DNA of 64,000 nt from contig JAXDNY010000120.1 in NCBI GenBank assembly GCA_034669145.1, positions 27,247-91,246 of the forward strand, in the 5' to 3' direction. The stretch's first letter is position 1. Every line of letters starts with the position of its first letter. Below the pieces are notes generated by a model. It made no database searches. It was given only the letters and a program-made list of their open reading frames with translations, and was not told where the DNA came from. Positions 8,934 to 17,691 of the stretch are shown one piece after another. The position numbers and the translations under genes are program-made. The DNA is from PALSA-894 sp034669145. GTDB taxonomy: Bacteria > Pseudomonadota > Alphaproteobacteria > Rhizobiales > Xanthobacteraceae.

Positions 8934-10364
8934 CTACAACATTCCCATCGCGCGCGGCACCACCAGGGTCAGCCACGGCCAGTAGGTCACGATGACCAGA
9001 AACACCACCATGGTCAGCAGCCACGGCATCACGGCCTTGGTCAGCTCGGTGATGCCGAGCCCGGATATGCCCGAGGCGACATAGAGATTGAGGCCGACCG
9101 GCGGATGACAGAGGCCGACCTCCATGTTGACGTCGATCAGGATGCCGAAATGCACCGGATCGATGCCGAGCCGCATCGCGGTCGGGAACAGGATCGGCGC
9201 CATGATCAGGATGATCGAGGACGGCTCCATGAAGTTGCCGGCGATCAGCAGCAGCAGGTTCACCACCAGCAGGAAGCCCCACGGCCCGAGATTGAGCGCC
9301 AGCAACCAGTCGGCGAGCGCATTCGGGATATTTTCGTTCGCAAGCACGAACGAGAACAGCACCGCGTTGGTGATGATGTAGAGCAGCATCGCGCTCAAGT
9401 TCGCCGAACGCAGGAGCACGCGCGGCACGTCCTTGAGCCCGATCTCCCCATAGACATAGACGGCGACGAAGAACGCATAGACGGCGCTCACCGCCGCGGC
9501 CTCGGTCGCGGTGAAGATGCCCGAATAGATGCCGCCGATGATGATCACGACCAGCATCAGGCCCCAGATGCTGTTGCGGAATGCGCGTGCACTGTCGGCC
9601 CAGCTCGCCCGCGCCATGCGCGGATAGTTGTGCTTGCGCGCGAGGAACCAAGTGACGGTGCACAGCATGATGGTGAGCAGCGTGCCGGGCAGCAGACCGG
9701 CGACGAATAGCGCGCCGATCGAGGTGTTGGTGGAGACCGCGTAGATCACCTTCGGGATCGACGGCAGCATCAGGATGCCGAGCGAGCCCGCGACGCAGAT
9801 CACGCCGGCGCCGAAACGCATCGGGTAGCCGGCCTTGACCATCGCGGGCAGCAGGATCGATCCGATCGCCACCACGGTCGCGACACTCGATCCGCACACC
9901 AGCGCGAACATCGCGCAGGCGACGATCCCGGCAAGCGCCAGCCCGCCGTGCCAATGGCCGATCAGCGAGGTGGCGAAATCGATCATGCGGCGCGCGACGC
10001 CGCCATGGGTGAGGAAGTTGCCCGCCAGGATGAAGAACGGGATCGCCATGATCTCGAACTTCTCGATGCCGGTGAACAGCTTGAGCGCGACCGCGTCGAT
10101 CGGCACCTCGGTCATCGTGAACAGGAAGATCAGCACGGTGAGGCCGAGCGCGATCGAGATCGGCATGCCGGTCGTCATCATGGCGATGAGCAGGACGAAG
10201 ATCATGACGACGCGCGGCCCGGGTGGAATGTGGATCAGGCCGAAATAGTTGGCGAAGCACAGGACGACGATCAGCACCGGCATCCCGATGATGATCAGGC
10301 CGCCGCGGCCGATGCCTTGATCGCCGGGATTGGGGGCGGGATGGGTGACGGCGGCGGTGCTCAT
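8934..10364 (-). CDS. TRAP transporter large permease (DctM type), system 1
   Basis: 476 residues with about 12-13 hydrophobic helices. The N-terminal 25 residues are polar and lack a signal. DctM features such as FFILAGNFLTHGGVARRMIDF, VCGSSVATVVAIGSILLPAMVKAGYP and the C-terminal VNMEVGLCHPPVGLNLYVASGI are clear. This is the ion-coupled membrane component of a tripartite ATP-independent periplasmic importer. It overlaps the small permease gene by 4 bases, and the binding protein gene lies just upstream (12114). System 1 neighbours a PrpF-type isomerase and tcuAB, so its likely cargo is a di- or tricarboxylate. Confidence 0.93.
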   Translation of the reverse strand: MSTAAVTHPAPNPGDQGIGRGGLIIIGMPVLIVVLCFANYFGLIHIPPGPRVVMIFVLLIAMMTTGMPISIALGLTVLIFLFTMTEVPIDAVALKLFTGIEKFEIMAIPFFILAGNFLTHGGVARRMIDFATSLIGHWHGGLALAGIVACAMFALVCGSSVATVVAIGSILLPAMVKAGYPMRFGAGVICVAGSLGILMLPSIPKVIYAVSTNTSIGALFVAGLLPGTLLTIMLCTVTWFLARKHNYPRMARASWADSARAFRNSIWGLMLVVIIIGGIYSGIFTATEAAAVSAVYAFFVAVYVYGEIGLKDVPRVLLRSANLSAMLLYIITNAVLFSFVLANENIPNALADWLLALNLGPWGFLLVVNLLLLIAGNFMEPSSIILIMAPILFPTAMRLGIDPVHFGILIDVNMEVGLCHPPVGLNLYVASGISGLGITELTKAVMPWLLTMVVFLVIVTYWPWLTLVVPRAMGML

Positions 10365-11029
10365 CGCGCACCTCCGCCGGCATGCGCCACATCCGGCTTC
10401 ACGCCGGCTTCGACCAGTACCTCCTCGGGGATGGGTTCGACCCCCTCGACGTGGCTCTCATCGGTGTGCGGCAATTCGCCGGTGCGATAGAAGGCGTACG
10501 CGACCTGGAGGAAGCGGAAGCACATCAGGTAGCTGCCGAGCGGGATCGCCAGATAGACGATCCACATCGGCGCTTCGAGATCGTTCGAGCTCTGCCCGGT
10601 CTCGTACATGTGCAGGACGAAGCGGGTGCCGAACGAACCGATGATGAAGGTGAAGAACGCACCGCAAGCCAACCCGAACAACACCACCTTGCGCCGCGAG
10701 CCGAGCTCGAGCTGATTGATCGCAACGTCCACGCCGACATGCACGCCGGTGCGCACCCCATAGGCGGCGCCGAACTTCGCCATCCAGACGAACATGATGA
10801 TGCAGAGTTCCTGCGCCCACGACACGTCCCAGGCGCTGAACCATTGAAAGATGCTCATCGAGATGGCGGCGGGCGTTTCGAACCCTTTGGCGGTCGCCCA
10901 TTTCGAGAAATCGATCGACAGGCCGGTGCCATAACGATGCACGACGGCGAAGAATATCAGCAGCGTGGCGCCGGCGATCAGCGCCGAGATCAGCCATTCT
11001 TCAAGATGATCGAGAAATTTGCCGAGCAT
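10361..11029 (-). CDS. TRAP transporter small permease (DctQ type), system 1
   Basis: 222 residues from the ATG at 11029; an alternative start 6 codons upstream adds only a polar tail. Four membrane helices are visible, beginning with EEWLISALIAGATLLIFFAVVHRY and including WAQELCIIMFVWMAKFGAAYGVRTGVHVGVD, the conserved DctQ block. It pairs with the DctM permease, with which it overlaps (ATGA), in the inner membrane. It is longer than a typical DctQ (about 170 residues) because of an inserted segment in the first half and a polar C-terminal tail of about 40 residues. Confidence 0.9.
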   Translation of the reverse strand: MLGKFLDHLEEWLISALIAGATLLIFFAVVHRYGTGLSIDFSKWATAKGFETPAAISMSIFQWFSAWDVSWAQELCIIMFVWMAKFGAAYGVRTGVHVGVDVAINQLELGSRRKVVLFGLACGAFFTFIIGSFGTRFVLHMYETGQSSNDLEAPMWIVYLAIPLGSYLMCFRFLQVAYAFYRTGELPHTDESHVEGVEPIPEEVLVEAGVKPDVAHAGGGAR

Positions 11030-11106
11030 GTCACCCCCACAAGGCAAAGATGGCCAGGAGGGTCAGCTCCCGGCCACCATTGTTTCGAATTTTCCCCAGC
11101 CGCCGT

Positions 11107-12114
11107 TCAGCTTGATGCCGACTTCTGCAGCAGCGCCACGATCTCCTTGCCGACGCGGCTTTCCGCCCATTGCCAGGTCGGCTGCATCGCGACCTGCCAG
11201 GCCTTGCGCTGCTCCGGCGTGAGGGTGTGCAGCTCGGTCTTGCCCGATTTCTTGATTTCGGCAAGCGCGTCGTCGTTTTCCTTCGAGGCGATCGAATTGG
11301 TGAAGTCGGTCGCCTCGTCCATCGCCTTGTTCAGCGGATTGCGGATGTCGGCCGGCAAGCCACCCCAGAATTTCGAGTTCACGATCACGGCGTATTGCAG
11401 GTGCGCGTGGTAGGAGATCGTGATGTGCTTCTGCACCTCGTGGAATTTCTGCGACAGATAATTCGACGCGGTGTTCTCGCAGCCGTCGACGACGCCGGTC
11501 TGCAGCGCCTGATAGACTTCCGAGAACGCCAGTATCTGCGGGATCGCACCGAGCTTGCGAAAATACTGGTCGGCGACCTTCGAGCCGGAGATGCGAACCT
11601 TCAGGCCCTGCAGGTCGGCCGGATTGATGATCGGCTTGTTCGCCGACACCATGTGGAAGCCATTATCCCAGAAGGCGAGGCCGGTGATGCCCTTGGGGGT
11701 CAGCTTGTCCATCAGGAACTTGCCGATCTCGCCCTTGGCGGCCTTGTTGAACGCCGCGTCGTCCGCAAACGCGAACGGCAGGTCGAGGCCCTCGAACTCC
11801 TTGGCGCCAAGCGGGGCGAATTTCGCCGTCGACGGTCCGAGCATCTGCACGGCGCCGAGCTGGAGCGCCTCGATCTCTTCCTTGTCCTTGTAGAGCGAGG
11901 AGTTCGGGTAGACCTCGATCTTCGCCTTGCCGCCGGTGTACTTCTCGGCCAGCTCCTTGAACTTGAGCGAGCCCTTGCCCTTCGGCGTGTCGTTCGCCAC
12001 GACATGGCTATACTTGATGACGACCGGAGCCTGCGCCCAGCCGGGGCGGCCATAAGCGGTGGCGAGCGCGGCGGCGCTGATGCCAACTCCGAATTCGCGG
12101 CGGGAAAATTTCAT
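11107..12114 (-). CDS. TRAP transporter substrate-binding protein (DctP type), system 1
   Basis: 335 residues from the ATG at 12114, chosen because AGGAG lies 8 bases upstream and a signal peptide starts there. The signal contains SRREFGVG, a twin-arginine pattern, and ends near WAQA, so export may be by Tat. The mature protein shows DctP features: KGSLKFKELAEKYTGGKAKIEVYPNS, the central GLKVRISGSKVADQYFRKLGA near residue 160 with the carboxylate-binding arginine, and TGVVDGCENTASNYLSQKFHEVQKHI. It captures an organic acid in the periplasm for the two permease genes downstream in the operon. Confidence 0.92.
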   Translation of the reverse strand: MKFSRREFGVGISAAALATAYGRPGWAQAPVVIKYSHVVANDTPKGKGSLKFKELAEKYTGGKAKIEVYPNSSLYKDKEEIEALQLGAVQMLGPSTAKFAPLGAKEFEGLDLPFAFADDAAFNKAAKGEIGKFLMDKLTPKGITGLAFWDNGFHMVSANKPIINPADLQGLKVRISGSKVADQYFRKLGAIPQILAFSEVYQALQTGVVDGCENTASNYLSQKFHEVQKHITISYHAHLQYAVIVNSKFWGGLPADIRNPLNKAMDEATDFTNSIASKENDDALAEIKKSGKTELHTLTPEQRKAWQVAMQPTWQWAESRVGKEIVALLQKSASS

Positions 12115-12227
12115 GGGGTTGCGCTCCTTGATTGGACGTACCGTGGCAGATGCCGGACGGTGACGGTTATCCTCCCTGACCGCCGCGGGCGATGGTCCCC
12201 ATCTCACGCGGCGATGTTGCCCACATC

Positions 12228-13577
12228 CTAGGGGCTGGGCCGCTTCCGCACAACTTGGTCCACCATGTCGGACGCGGAACCAAGGTATGCGGCGGGGTCG
12301 CACAGCGCACGCAGGCGATCCTCCGATAACGCGCCGGAAACAGCCGGGTTCGATTTTAGCACGTCGAACAGGGAGCGCCCCTGCCCCAGCGCGCCCCGGC
12401 ATGCCTCATAGACAATGTCGTGGGCATTTTGGCGGCCGAGATGTGGCGCCAGGCCCATCATCACGGCTTCGGCGACGATCAGCCCTTGCGTCAGATCGAG
12501 GTTTTTCCGCATGCGACTTTCGTCGACCACCAGGCCTTCGAGCATGAATTTCGCCTGCGCGAGCGAGCCGGCCGTGAGCATGAAGCTTTCCGGCACCGCC
12601 ATCCATTCGACATGCCACGGGCCCGTGGCGCGCTCGAAATCCTGGATCATGGCGTCGAGCATCAACCCGGCGTGCTGGCGCACCGCCTTGGCGTTGGCGA
12701 CGAGGATTTCGGACGAGATCGGGTTGCGCTTCTGCGGCATGGTGCTCGACGCACCGCGATGACTCTCGAACGGCTCGAACGCCTCACCGAGTTCCGTCAT
12801 CATCATCAGCATGATGTCGAAGCCGATCTTGCCGAGCGAGCCGGTGACGAGACCGAGGAAGTTGATCGTCTCCACAACAGAGTCGCGCGCGACGTGCCAG
12901 GTGATCCCCGGGTCGCCGAGCTTGAGTTCGCGGGCGTATTCGCGCCGCACGTCGAGGCCCCGGTCGCCGAGCGAGGCGAGCGTGCCGGCCGCGCCGCCAA
13001 GCTGCGCGACCAACACGCGCGGCTTGAGTTGCTTGAGGCGTTCGGCGTGGCGATCCATCATCGAGAGCCAGATCGCGCATTTGTAGCCGAAGGTGATCGG
13101 CAGCGCCTGTTGCAGGTGCGTGCGGCCGGGCATCGGCGTGTCGCGATGCTTTTCGGCGAGTTTCACGAGCGCGAGAGACACCGCCGCCATGTCGCGCTCC
13201 ACGATGGCGAGCGCGGCGCGGACTTGCAGAATGGTCGCGGTATCCACGATGTCCTGCGTGGTCGCGCCCCAGTGCACGTAGCGCCCGGCGTCACCAAGTT
13301 TTTCGGACAGTTGGCGTACCAGCCCGAGGATCGGATAGCCGACATTCTCGGCAGCGGTCTTGAGCTGGGCACGATCGACCACGACGGACGGCGCGCGTTT
13401 CGCGATGGCGTCCGCGGCATCCTGTGGAATAACGCCGAGGCGCCCCTGCGCGACCGCAAGCGCCACTTCGGCATCGACGCAGCACGTGATCAGATTGTCA
13501 TCAGAGAACACCGCGCGCATTTCGGCTGTGCCGAACATGTCCTTGAAGATGTCGCTGTCGAGAACAGTCGAAGGCAT
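12228..13577 (-). CDS. Fumarase/aspartase-superfamily lyase, 3-carboxymuconate cycloisomerase-like
   Basis: 449 residues from the ATG at 13577. The superfamily signature GASSTMPQKRNPIS near residue 275 includes the catalytic serine loop, and VHWGATTQDIVDTA and GRTHLQQALPITFG are the other two active-site regions. The overall form matches PcaB (3-carboxy-cis,cis-muconate lactonizing enzyme) and adenylosuccinate lyase relatives. Only 2 bases separate it from tcuB upstream, so it belongs to the tcuAB operon. In that setting it may act on aconitate- or carboxymuconate-like tricarboxylates. No other protocatechuate genes lie nearby, which weakens a true PcaB role. Confidence 0.85.
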   Translation of the reverse strand: MPSTVLDSDIFKDMFGTAEMRAVFSDDNLITCCVDAEVALAVAQGRLGVIPQDAADAIAKRAPSVVVDRAQLKTAAENVGYPILGLVRQLSEKLGDAGRYVHWGATTQDIVDTATILQVRAALAIVERDMAAVSLALVKLAEKHRDTPMPGRTHLQQALPITFGYKCAIWLSMMDRHAERLKQLKPRVLVAQLGGAAGTLASLGDRGLDVRREYARELKLGDPGITWHVARDSVVETINFLGLVTGSLGKIGFDIMLMMMTELGEAFEPFESHRGASSTMPQKRNPISSEILVANAKAVRQHAGLMLDAMIQDFERATGPWHVEWMAVPESFMLTAGSLAQAKFMLEGLVVDESRMRKNLDLTQGLIVAEAVMMGLAPHLGRQNAHDIVYEACRGALGQGRSLFDVLKSNPAVSGALSEDRLRALCDPAAYLGSASDMVDQVVRKRPSP

Positions 13578-13579
13578 GG

Positions 13580-14719
13580 TCAGCCCTTCGCGGTGAATGC
13601 ACGATGCTCCTTCGCGTAGCGCACCAGTGCGGCGAAGCGATAGAGGCCGTGCACGAATTTTCCATACGGCATGGTGATGAACAGCGCGAACACCACGCCG
13701 AGATGCAGCGCAAGCAGCAGCGGCATCAGCAGCGTCGACCGCAGCAGCAGCAGCAGCAGACCGGTGAGACTGGTGAGAAACAGCATGACGAGGAACGCCG
13801 TATCCATGCCCCAGGGCGTCTCGTCCTGCATGACCGGATCGCGGCGCAGCTTCGCGATGAAAAGTCCGAGCGGACCGAAGATCAGCCCGATACCGCCGAG
13901 GGTGCCGAGCAGCACCGGCAGGTCCCACCACGGGTACGGCGCTTCGCGCGCCAGCAGATAATGATAGAGCGTCGCCACGCAGGTCGACGCAAAGCAGAGC
14001 GCGAAGCCGTAGAACGTCAGGTGGTGATAGAACTTGCGGCGGTCGTTCGGGCGTTCGTCGTGATTGTAGCAGCCGATGCCGCCGCCATCGAGATAGCGTA
14101 AGCTTGCGGCATCGCGCATCGCCTGCCACCACGCGCCGGGCCCAAGCCGCACCGGATCGCCGGTGTCGCGCCAGAAGGCGCGCAGGCTCATCGCCAGCGC
14201 GACGATCGCATAGAGGAACACGAGGCCGAACAGCCACGCCATCGTGTTGTGCGGCATCAGTTTGTAGAACGCGCCCGGACCGACGTGCGTGCCGAACAGT
14301 ACGTGCGGGTCGTGCCATGCGGCAAAGCCCAGAATGAACGCCGCGACGCTCAACGCCGCCACGATGCTGATCGCCAGCCCGTTGCGGGCAAACATCGGCG
14401 CCAATGCGCGCGGCCACGCGTAAGCCGCATAGGAGTCGCCACGCACCTGCGCGAGCACACGCGGCACGTTGACGTCGAACTCGTGCGGCGGCGAGAACTG
14501 GCAATCGACGTAGCAGGCGCCGCACGAATGGCAGAGGTTGGCGAGGTAATTCAGATCGCCGTCGGGGAACGCGCGGCGCATCTCCATTGCGGGAAACACC
14601 GCGCACAGCCCCTCGCAATAGCGGCACGAGTTGCACACCGTCATCAGCCGGTCGGCTTCGGCCAACAATGCGCTCGCGTGCGTGCCCGGCCGCGCGCCCG
14701 CTTTCTCAGTTGCGAGCAT
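13580..14719 (-). CDS. tcuB: TcuB: tricarballylate utilization iron-sulfur membrane protein
   Basis: 379 residues. The N-terminus holds two iron-sulfur cysteine clusters, CNSCRYCEGLC near residue 29 and CHSCGACYVDC near residue 63. About six membrane helices follow with histidines suited to haem, such as FYHHLTFYGFAL. TcuB is known to reoxidise the reduced flavin of TcuA and pass electrons to the quinone pool. The gene overlaps tcuA by 14 bases and precedes the lyase gene by 2 bases. This arrangement matches Salmonella tcuAB, although here TRAP systems take the place of the MFS carrier TcuC. Confidence 0.92.
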   Translation of the reverse strand: MLATEKAGARPGTHASALLAEADRLMTVCNSCRYCEGLCAVFPAMEMRRAFPDGDLNYLANLCHSCGACYVDCQFSPPHEFDVNVPRVLAQVRGDSYAAYAWPRALAPMFARNGLAISIVAALSVAAFILGFAAWHDPHVLFGTHVGPGAFYKLMPHNTMAWLFGLVFLYAIVALAMSLRAFWRDTGDPVRLGPGAWWQAMRDAASLRYLDGGGIGCYNHDERPNDRRKFYHHLTFYGFALCFASTCVATLYHYLLAREAPYPWWDLPVLLGTLGGIGLIFGPLGLFIAKLRRDPVMQDETPWGMDTAFLVMLFLTSLTGLLLLLLRSTLLMPLLLALHLGVVFALFITMPYGKFVHGLYRFAALVRYAKEHRAFTAKG

Positions 14720-16103
14720 TTTTCGCAGCCTCCCTGCCGGCGATGCGGCCGAATACGCTGCCGATGGTCATACCCATGCCGGCCGCATAACCGCGCCCGA
14801 GCACGTTGCCGGCCATGATCTCACCGGCAGCGAACATGTTGGCCGACGGCTTGCCGTCGCGCATCAGCATGCGCGCCTCCTTGTTCACGCGCGTCGCCAG
14901 ATAGGTGAACGTGATGCCGGGGCGCACCGGATACGCATAATAAGGTGCGGTCTCGATGCGGCGCGCCCAATGCGTTTTGTCGGGCTTGAGGCCCTGCGTG
15001 CGGCAATCGTCGAGGATGGTGTCGTCGAAGGTGCCGGGCCGCACCGCGGCGTTGAAGCCGCTCACGGTCGCTTCCAGCGCATCCGGGTCGAGCGTCAGCT
15101 TGCCGGCGAGTTCGCGCACGCTCGGCGCGCCGATCGGCGGATAGAGCGTCGGCATGAACATCGTCACCACGGACGAATCGAAGATGATGTAGGCGATCTG
15201 GTCCGGCTGCTGCGCGACCAGCCGGCCCCAGATGGCATAGCGCTTCGGCCAGATGTCCTCACCCTCGTCGTAGAAGCGCTGCGCGTGCTTGTTCACAACG
15301 ATCCCGAATATCACGCTGTCGTGGCGCGTGATGATGCCGCCGTCGAACTTCGGCGCGCGCGCGTCGATCGCGACCGCATGGCACTGCGTCGGATCGCCGG
15401 TCTCCTGCACGCCGCGGTCGAGCAGCAGCTTGAGCACGGTGCCGCGATTGTTCGGCGTGCCGCGGATCAGGAAATTATCGGCGGCAGCGCCCCAGTATTG
15501 TTTCAGCCACTCGATGTTCGACTCGAAACCGCCGCACGCCGCCACGAAAGTCGCGGCGCGCACGACATGGCGCTCGCCGCCGCGCTGCACGGTTGCCGAG
15601 AGGAACATGCCGCTGTCGATGTCGAGGTCGACGACTTCGGCCTCGTATTCGATCTCGACGCCGAGGCTTTCGGCGGTGAGATACAGCATGTTGAGCATCG
15701 CGCGCCCGCCGCCGAGGAAGAACGAGTTGGTGCGGCCGAGGCTCAAGGTGCCGCCGAGCGAGGGTTGAAAGCGCACGCCCTGTTGCGGCAGCCAGTCCAG
15801 CACCAGTTTGGACTCCGCGATCATGTGGCGCGCGAGCGCCTCGTCGGTGTGGCCCTGCGTGACCGCGAGCAGATCCTTGAAGAACTCTTCCTCCGGGTAG
15901 GGGCCGCTCAGCGTGTCGGTCGCGGCGTCATGGGCGCAGCGGACGTTGCGGGTGTGGCGCGTGTTGCCGCCGCGATAGAATTTGCTCGCCATTTCGACGA
16001 CAAGTACGCTCGACCCCGCCCGGCGCGCCGCGATGGCCGCGCACAGCGCCGCATTGCCGCCGCCCGCGACCAGCACGTCGTATTTCTTCGTCAGGTCCGC
16101 CAC
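14706..16103 (-). CDS. tcuA: TcuA: FAD-dependent tricarballylate dehydrogenase
   Basis: 465 residues. The FAD-binding dinucleotide fold is at the N-terminus (YDVLVAGGGNAALCAAIAA), followed by FYRGGNTRHTRNVRCAHD, which is typical of TcuA. The C-terminus has the second FAD contact, MFAAGEIMAGNVLGRGYAAG. It belongs to the fumarate-reductase/succinate-dehydrogenase flavoprotein superfamily and oxidises tricarballylate to cis-aconitate. It is the first gene of tcuA-tcuB-lyase on the minus strand. It is divergent from a TRAP binding protein, and the gap between them contains the palindrome TTTGAAGCTTCAAA, a likely shared operator. Confidence 0.92.
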   Translation of the reverse strand: MADLTKKYDVLVAGGGNAALCAAIAARRAGSSVLVVEMASKFYRGGNTRHTRNVRCAHDAATDTLSGPYPEEEFFKDLLAVTQGHTDEALARHMIAESKLVLDWLPQQGVRFQPSLGGTLSLGRTNSFFLGGGRAMLNMLYLTAESLGVEIEYEAEVVDLDIDSGMFLSATVQRGGERHVVRAATFVAACGGFESNIEWLKQYWGAAADNFLIRGTPNNRGTVLKLLLDRGVQETGDPTQCHAVAIDARAPKFDGGIITRHDSVIFGIVVNKHAQRFYDEGEDIWPKRYAIWGRLVAQQPDQIAYIIFDSSVVTMFMPTLYPPIGAPSVRELAGKLTLDPDALEATVSGFNAAVRPGTFDDTILDDCRTQGLKPDKTHWARRIETAPYYAYPVRPGITFTYLATRVNKEARMLMRDGKPSANMFAAGEIMAGNVLGRGYAAGMGMTIGSVFGRIAGREAAKNARN

Positions 16104-16169
16104 GCCCGCTCCGCAGTGTCATCCCTGTTGAAGCAGACCCGGGCGCGCCGGGCAAACCCGGGCCGGTTA

Positions 16170-16183
16170 TTTGAAGCTTCAAA
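16170..16183. promoter_or_regulatory. Perfect palindrome in the tcuA / TRAP-2 divergent promoter region
   Basis: TTTGAAGCTTCAAA is a perfect 14-bp palindrome, 67 bases from the tcuA ATG and 50 bases from the start of the opposite TRAP binding-protein gene. Its form (TTGAA-N2/4-TTCAA) is like operators of MarR- and similar dimeric repressors. No regulator gene lies nearby, so the binding factor is unknown. Confidence 0.55.
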
Positions 16184-16232
16184 CTTTATGCTATCGTTCC
16201 CCGAACGACAGACGAAGGCGGGAGGGGAAACC

Positions 16233-17186
16233 ATGCGGGTTGGGCTTGTTGTTGTTGTTGTTGCGCTCGGCGCGTCGCCGGCCTCGGCGCAGGAGGTCAC
16301 GCTGCGCGCCGTCACGGCGTTCGCCGAGGGCACGCAGTTTTCCAAGAACTTCGAGCGCTTCATCGAGAAGGTGAATGCCGACGGCAAGGGCGTGGTGCGC
16401 ATCAACTACATCGGGGGCCCGCGCGCGATGCCGCCATTCGAGGTTGGCAACGCCGTGCGTACCAAGGTCGTCGACATCGCCAACGTCACCGGCGCGTTCT
16501 ACACCAACCTGATGCCCGAGGCCGACGGATTGAAGCTCATCTCCAAGCCGATGGCGGAGCAGCGCCGCAACGGCACCTGGGAGTTCATCAACCAGCTGCA
16601 CAACCAGAAGCTCAATTCGCAATATCTGGCGCGCCAGTTTCACAACGTGCCGTTCCACATCTATCTCAACAAGAAGCCCGACAAACTTGATTTCACGGGG
16701 CTGAAGATCCGCGTCACGCCGGTCTACAAGGACGTGGTCGAGGCGCTCGGCGGCACCGCGATCACCACAGCGCCGGGCGAGGTCTATACGGCGCTCGAAC
16801 GCGGCGTGGTAGACGGCTACGGCTGGCCGGTGTCCGGCATCTTCGATCTCGGCTGGGAGAAGGTGACGAAATATCGCCTCGAGCCCGCGTTCTACAGCGT
16901 CGAGGTGAACGTGCTGGTGAACCTCGACACCTGGAAGGGGCTCACCGACCCGCAGCGCAAGGTCTTGAGCGACGCGGCGGCCTGGCTCGAGGGGCTCGAT
17001 GCCGAGAACACCGCCGTGATCGCGTCGGAGCGCGACCGGCAGGGCAAGGCCGGCATCCAGCCGATCGATTTCGGCGCGGACGAGAGCAAGAAGTTCCTGG
17101 AGAAGGCGAACGAAGTGGCGTGGCAATCCGTGATCAAGCGCGCGCCCGAAACCGGCGCGAAATTGCGGCAATTGGCGGGGAATTGA
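16233..17186 (+). CDS. TRAP transporter substrate-binding protein (DctP type), system 2
   Basis: 317 residues from the ATG at 16233, preceded by a strong GGGAGGGG site. The reading frame is open far upstream, but only this start gives the signal peptide (MRVGLVVVVVALGASPASAQ). DctP features include NFERFIEKVNADGKGVVRINYIG and TGLKIRVTPVYKDVVEALGG, with the conserved arginine, followed by ALERGVVDGYGWP. It is divergent from tcuA and shares its promoter region, so it is a candidate tricarballylate or aconitate receptor. Its permease genes lie 0.5 kb downstream, separated by a repeat and an opposite-strand HdeA-like gene. Confidence 0.9.
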   Translation: MRVGLVVVVVALGASPASAQEVTLRAVTAFAEGTQFSKNFERFIEKVNADGKGVVRINYIGGPRAMPPFEVGNAVRTKVVDIANVTGAFYTNLMPEADGLKLISKPMAEQRRNGTWEFINQLHNQKLNSQYLARQFHNVPFHIYLNKKPDKLDFTGLKIRVTPVYKDVVEALGGTAITTAPGEVYTALERGVVDGYGWPVSGIFDLGWEKVTKYRLEPAFYSVEVNVLVNLDTWKGLTDPQRKVLSDAAAWLEGLDAENTAVIASERDRQGKAGIQPIDFGADESKKFLEKANEVAWQSVIKRAPETGAKLRQLAGN

Positions 17187-17201
17187 GGTTCGTGACCCAA
17201 C

Positions 17202-17308
17202 CTCATCCTGAGGAGGCCGCGCAGCGGCCGTCTCGAAGGATGGCCCAAGGCTCGGAGCCTGCCGCCATCCTTCGAGACGCGTTGCTGCGCAACGCTCCTC
17301 AGGATGAG
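17202..17308. repeat. Dispersed palindromic repeat, family 1, copy b
   Basis: It has the same outer arms (CTCATCCTGAGG / CCTCAGGATGAG) and inner TCGAAGGATGGC / GCCATCCTTCGA arms as the copy at 7601. It starts 16 bases after the TRAP-2 binding protein stop and ends 15 bases before the stop of the HdeA-like gene, so it separates converging transcripts. Confidence 0.9.
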
Positions 17309-17322
17309 GACTTTGTTCTCTC

Positions 17323-17616
17323 TCACTTCTCGTAAATATCCTCGGCGACCGAGATGATGTCCTTGTCGGGTGCCTTCTGGCAGGCTTCGGCGAGGGCCTG
17401 CCCTTTCGCGATCAACTTGTTGAAGTCGATCACCGGATCGGCATCCTGGTCCGCGTAATAGCCATAGAGCCAGGCCCACAGCATGGTGATCGCTTCAGGT
17501 TTGAGACCCACGAACTCCTTGCATGGCATTTTCGAGAGGTTGACCACCTGCGCGCCGGCAGGAGCGGCGAACGCGGACACGGCAATACACACCGCCAGCA
17601 CACGAAGGGTTTTCAT
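17323..17616 (-). CDS. HdeA/HdeB-like periplasmic protein
   Basis: 97 residues from the ATG at 17616. The frame is open further upstream through the neighbouring genes, but the signal peptide (MKTLRVLAVCIAVSAFAAPAGA) starts here. The mature part has two cysteines, C32 in MPCKEF and C79 in EACQKA, placed as in the disulfide of the HdeA acid-stress chaperone family, and the conserved WLYGYYA helix. It should be a small periplasmic acid-protective chaperone. The gene lies antisense inside an otherwise co-linear TRAP set (binding protein at 16233, permeases at 17692 and 18209), which suggests insertion. Confidence 0.8.
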   Translation of the reverse strand: MKTLRVLAVCIAVSAFAAPAGAQVVNLSKMPCKEFVGLKPEAITMLWAWLYGYYADQDADPVIDFNKLIAKGQALAEACQKAPDKDIISVAEDIYEK

Positions 17617-17691
17617 CGGGACACCTCTCTTGTTTCGCTCTGAGCCGACTCTAGGCGGGCGATCATCCTCGGTCAAAGCGGTGGCGCGCCG

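Noticed and set aside
12228..13577. Assigning the lyase as adenylosuccinate lyase (purB) or a protocatechuate-pathway pcaB.
   Set aside because: Motifs fit the superfamily only. The operon with tcuAB and the absence of pca or pur genes nearby make either name unsafe.
12228..14636. An 802-codon open frame that would fuse the lyase to a long N-terminal part.
   Set aside because: Upstream of 13577 the frame is Arg/Ala-rich readthrough antisense-like text overlapping tcuB. The lyase fold starts at MPSTVLDSDIF with a normal length of 449 residues.
14631..16232. A long plus-strand open frame in front of the second TRAP receptor.
   Set aside because: It is the shadow of tcuA on the opposite strand. 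The receptor begins at 16233 with a signal peptide and a strong ribosome site.
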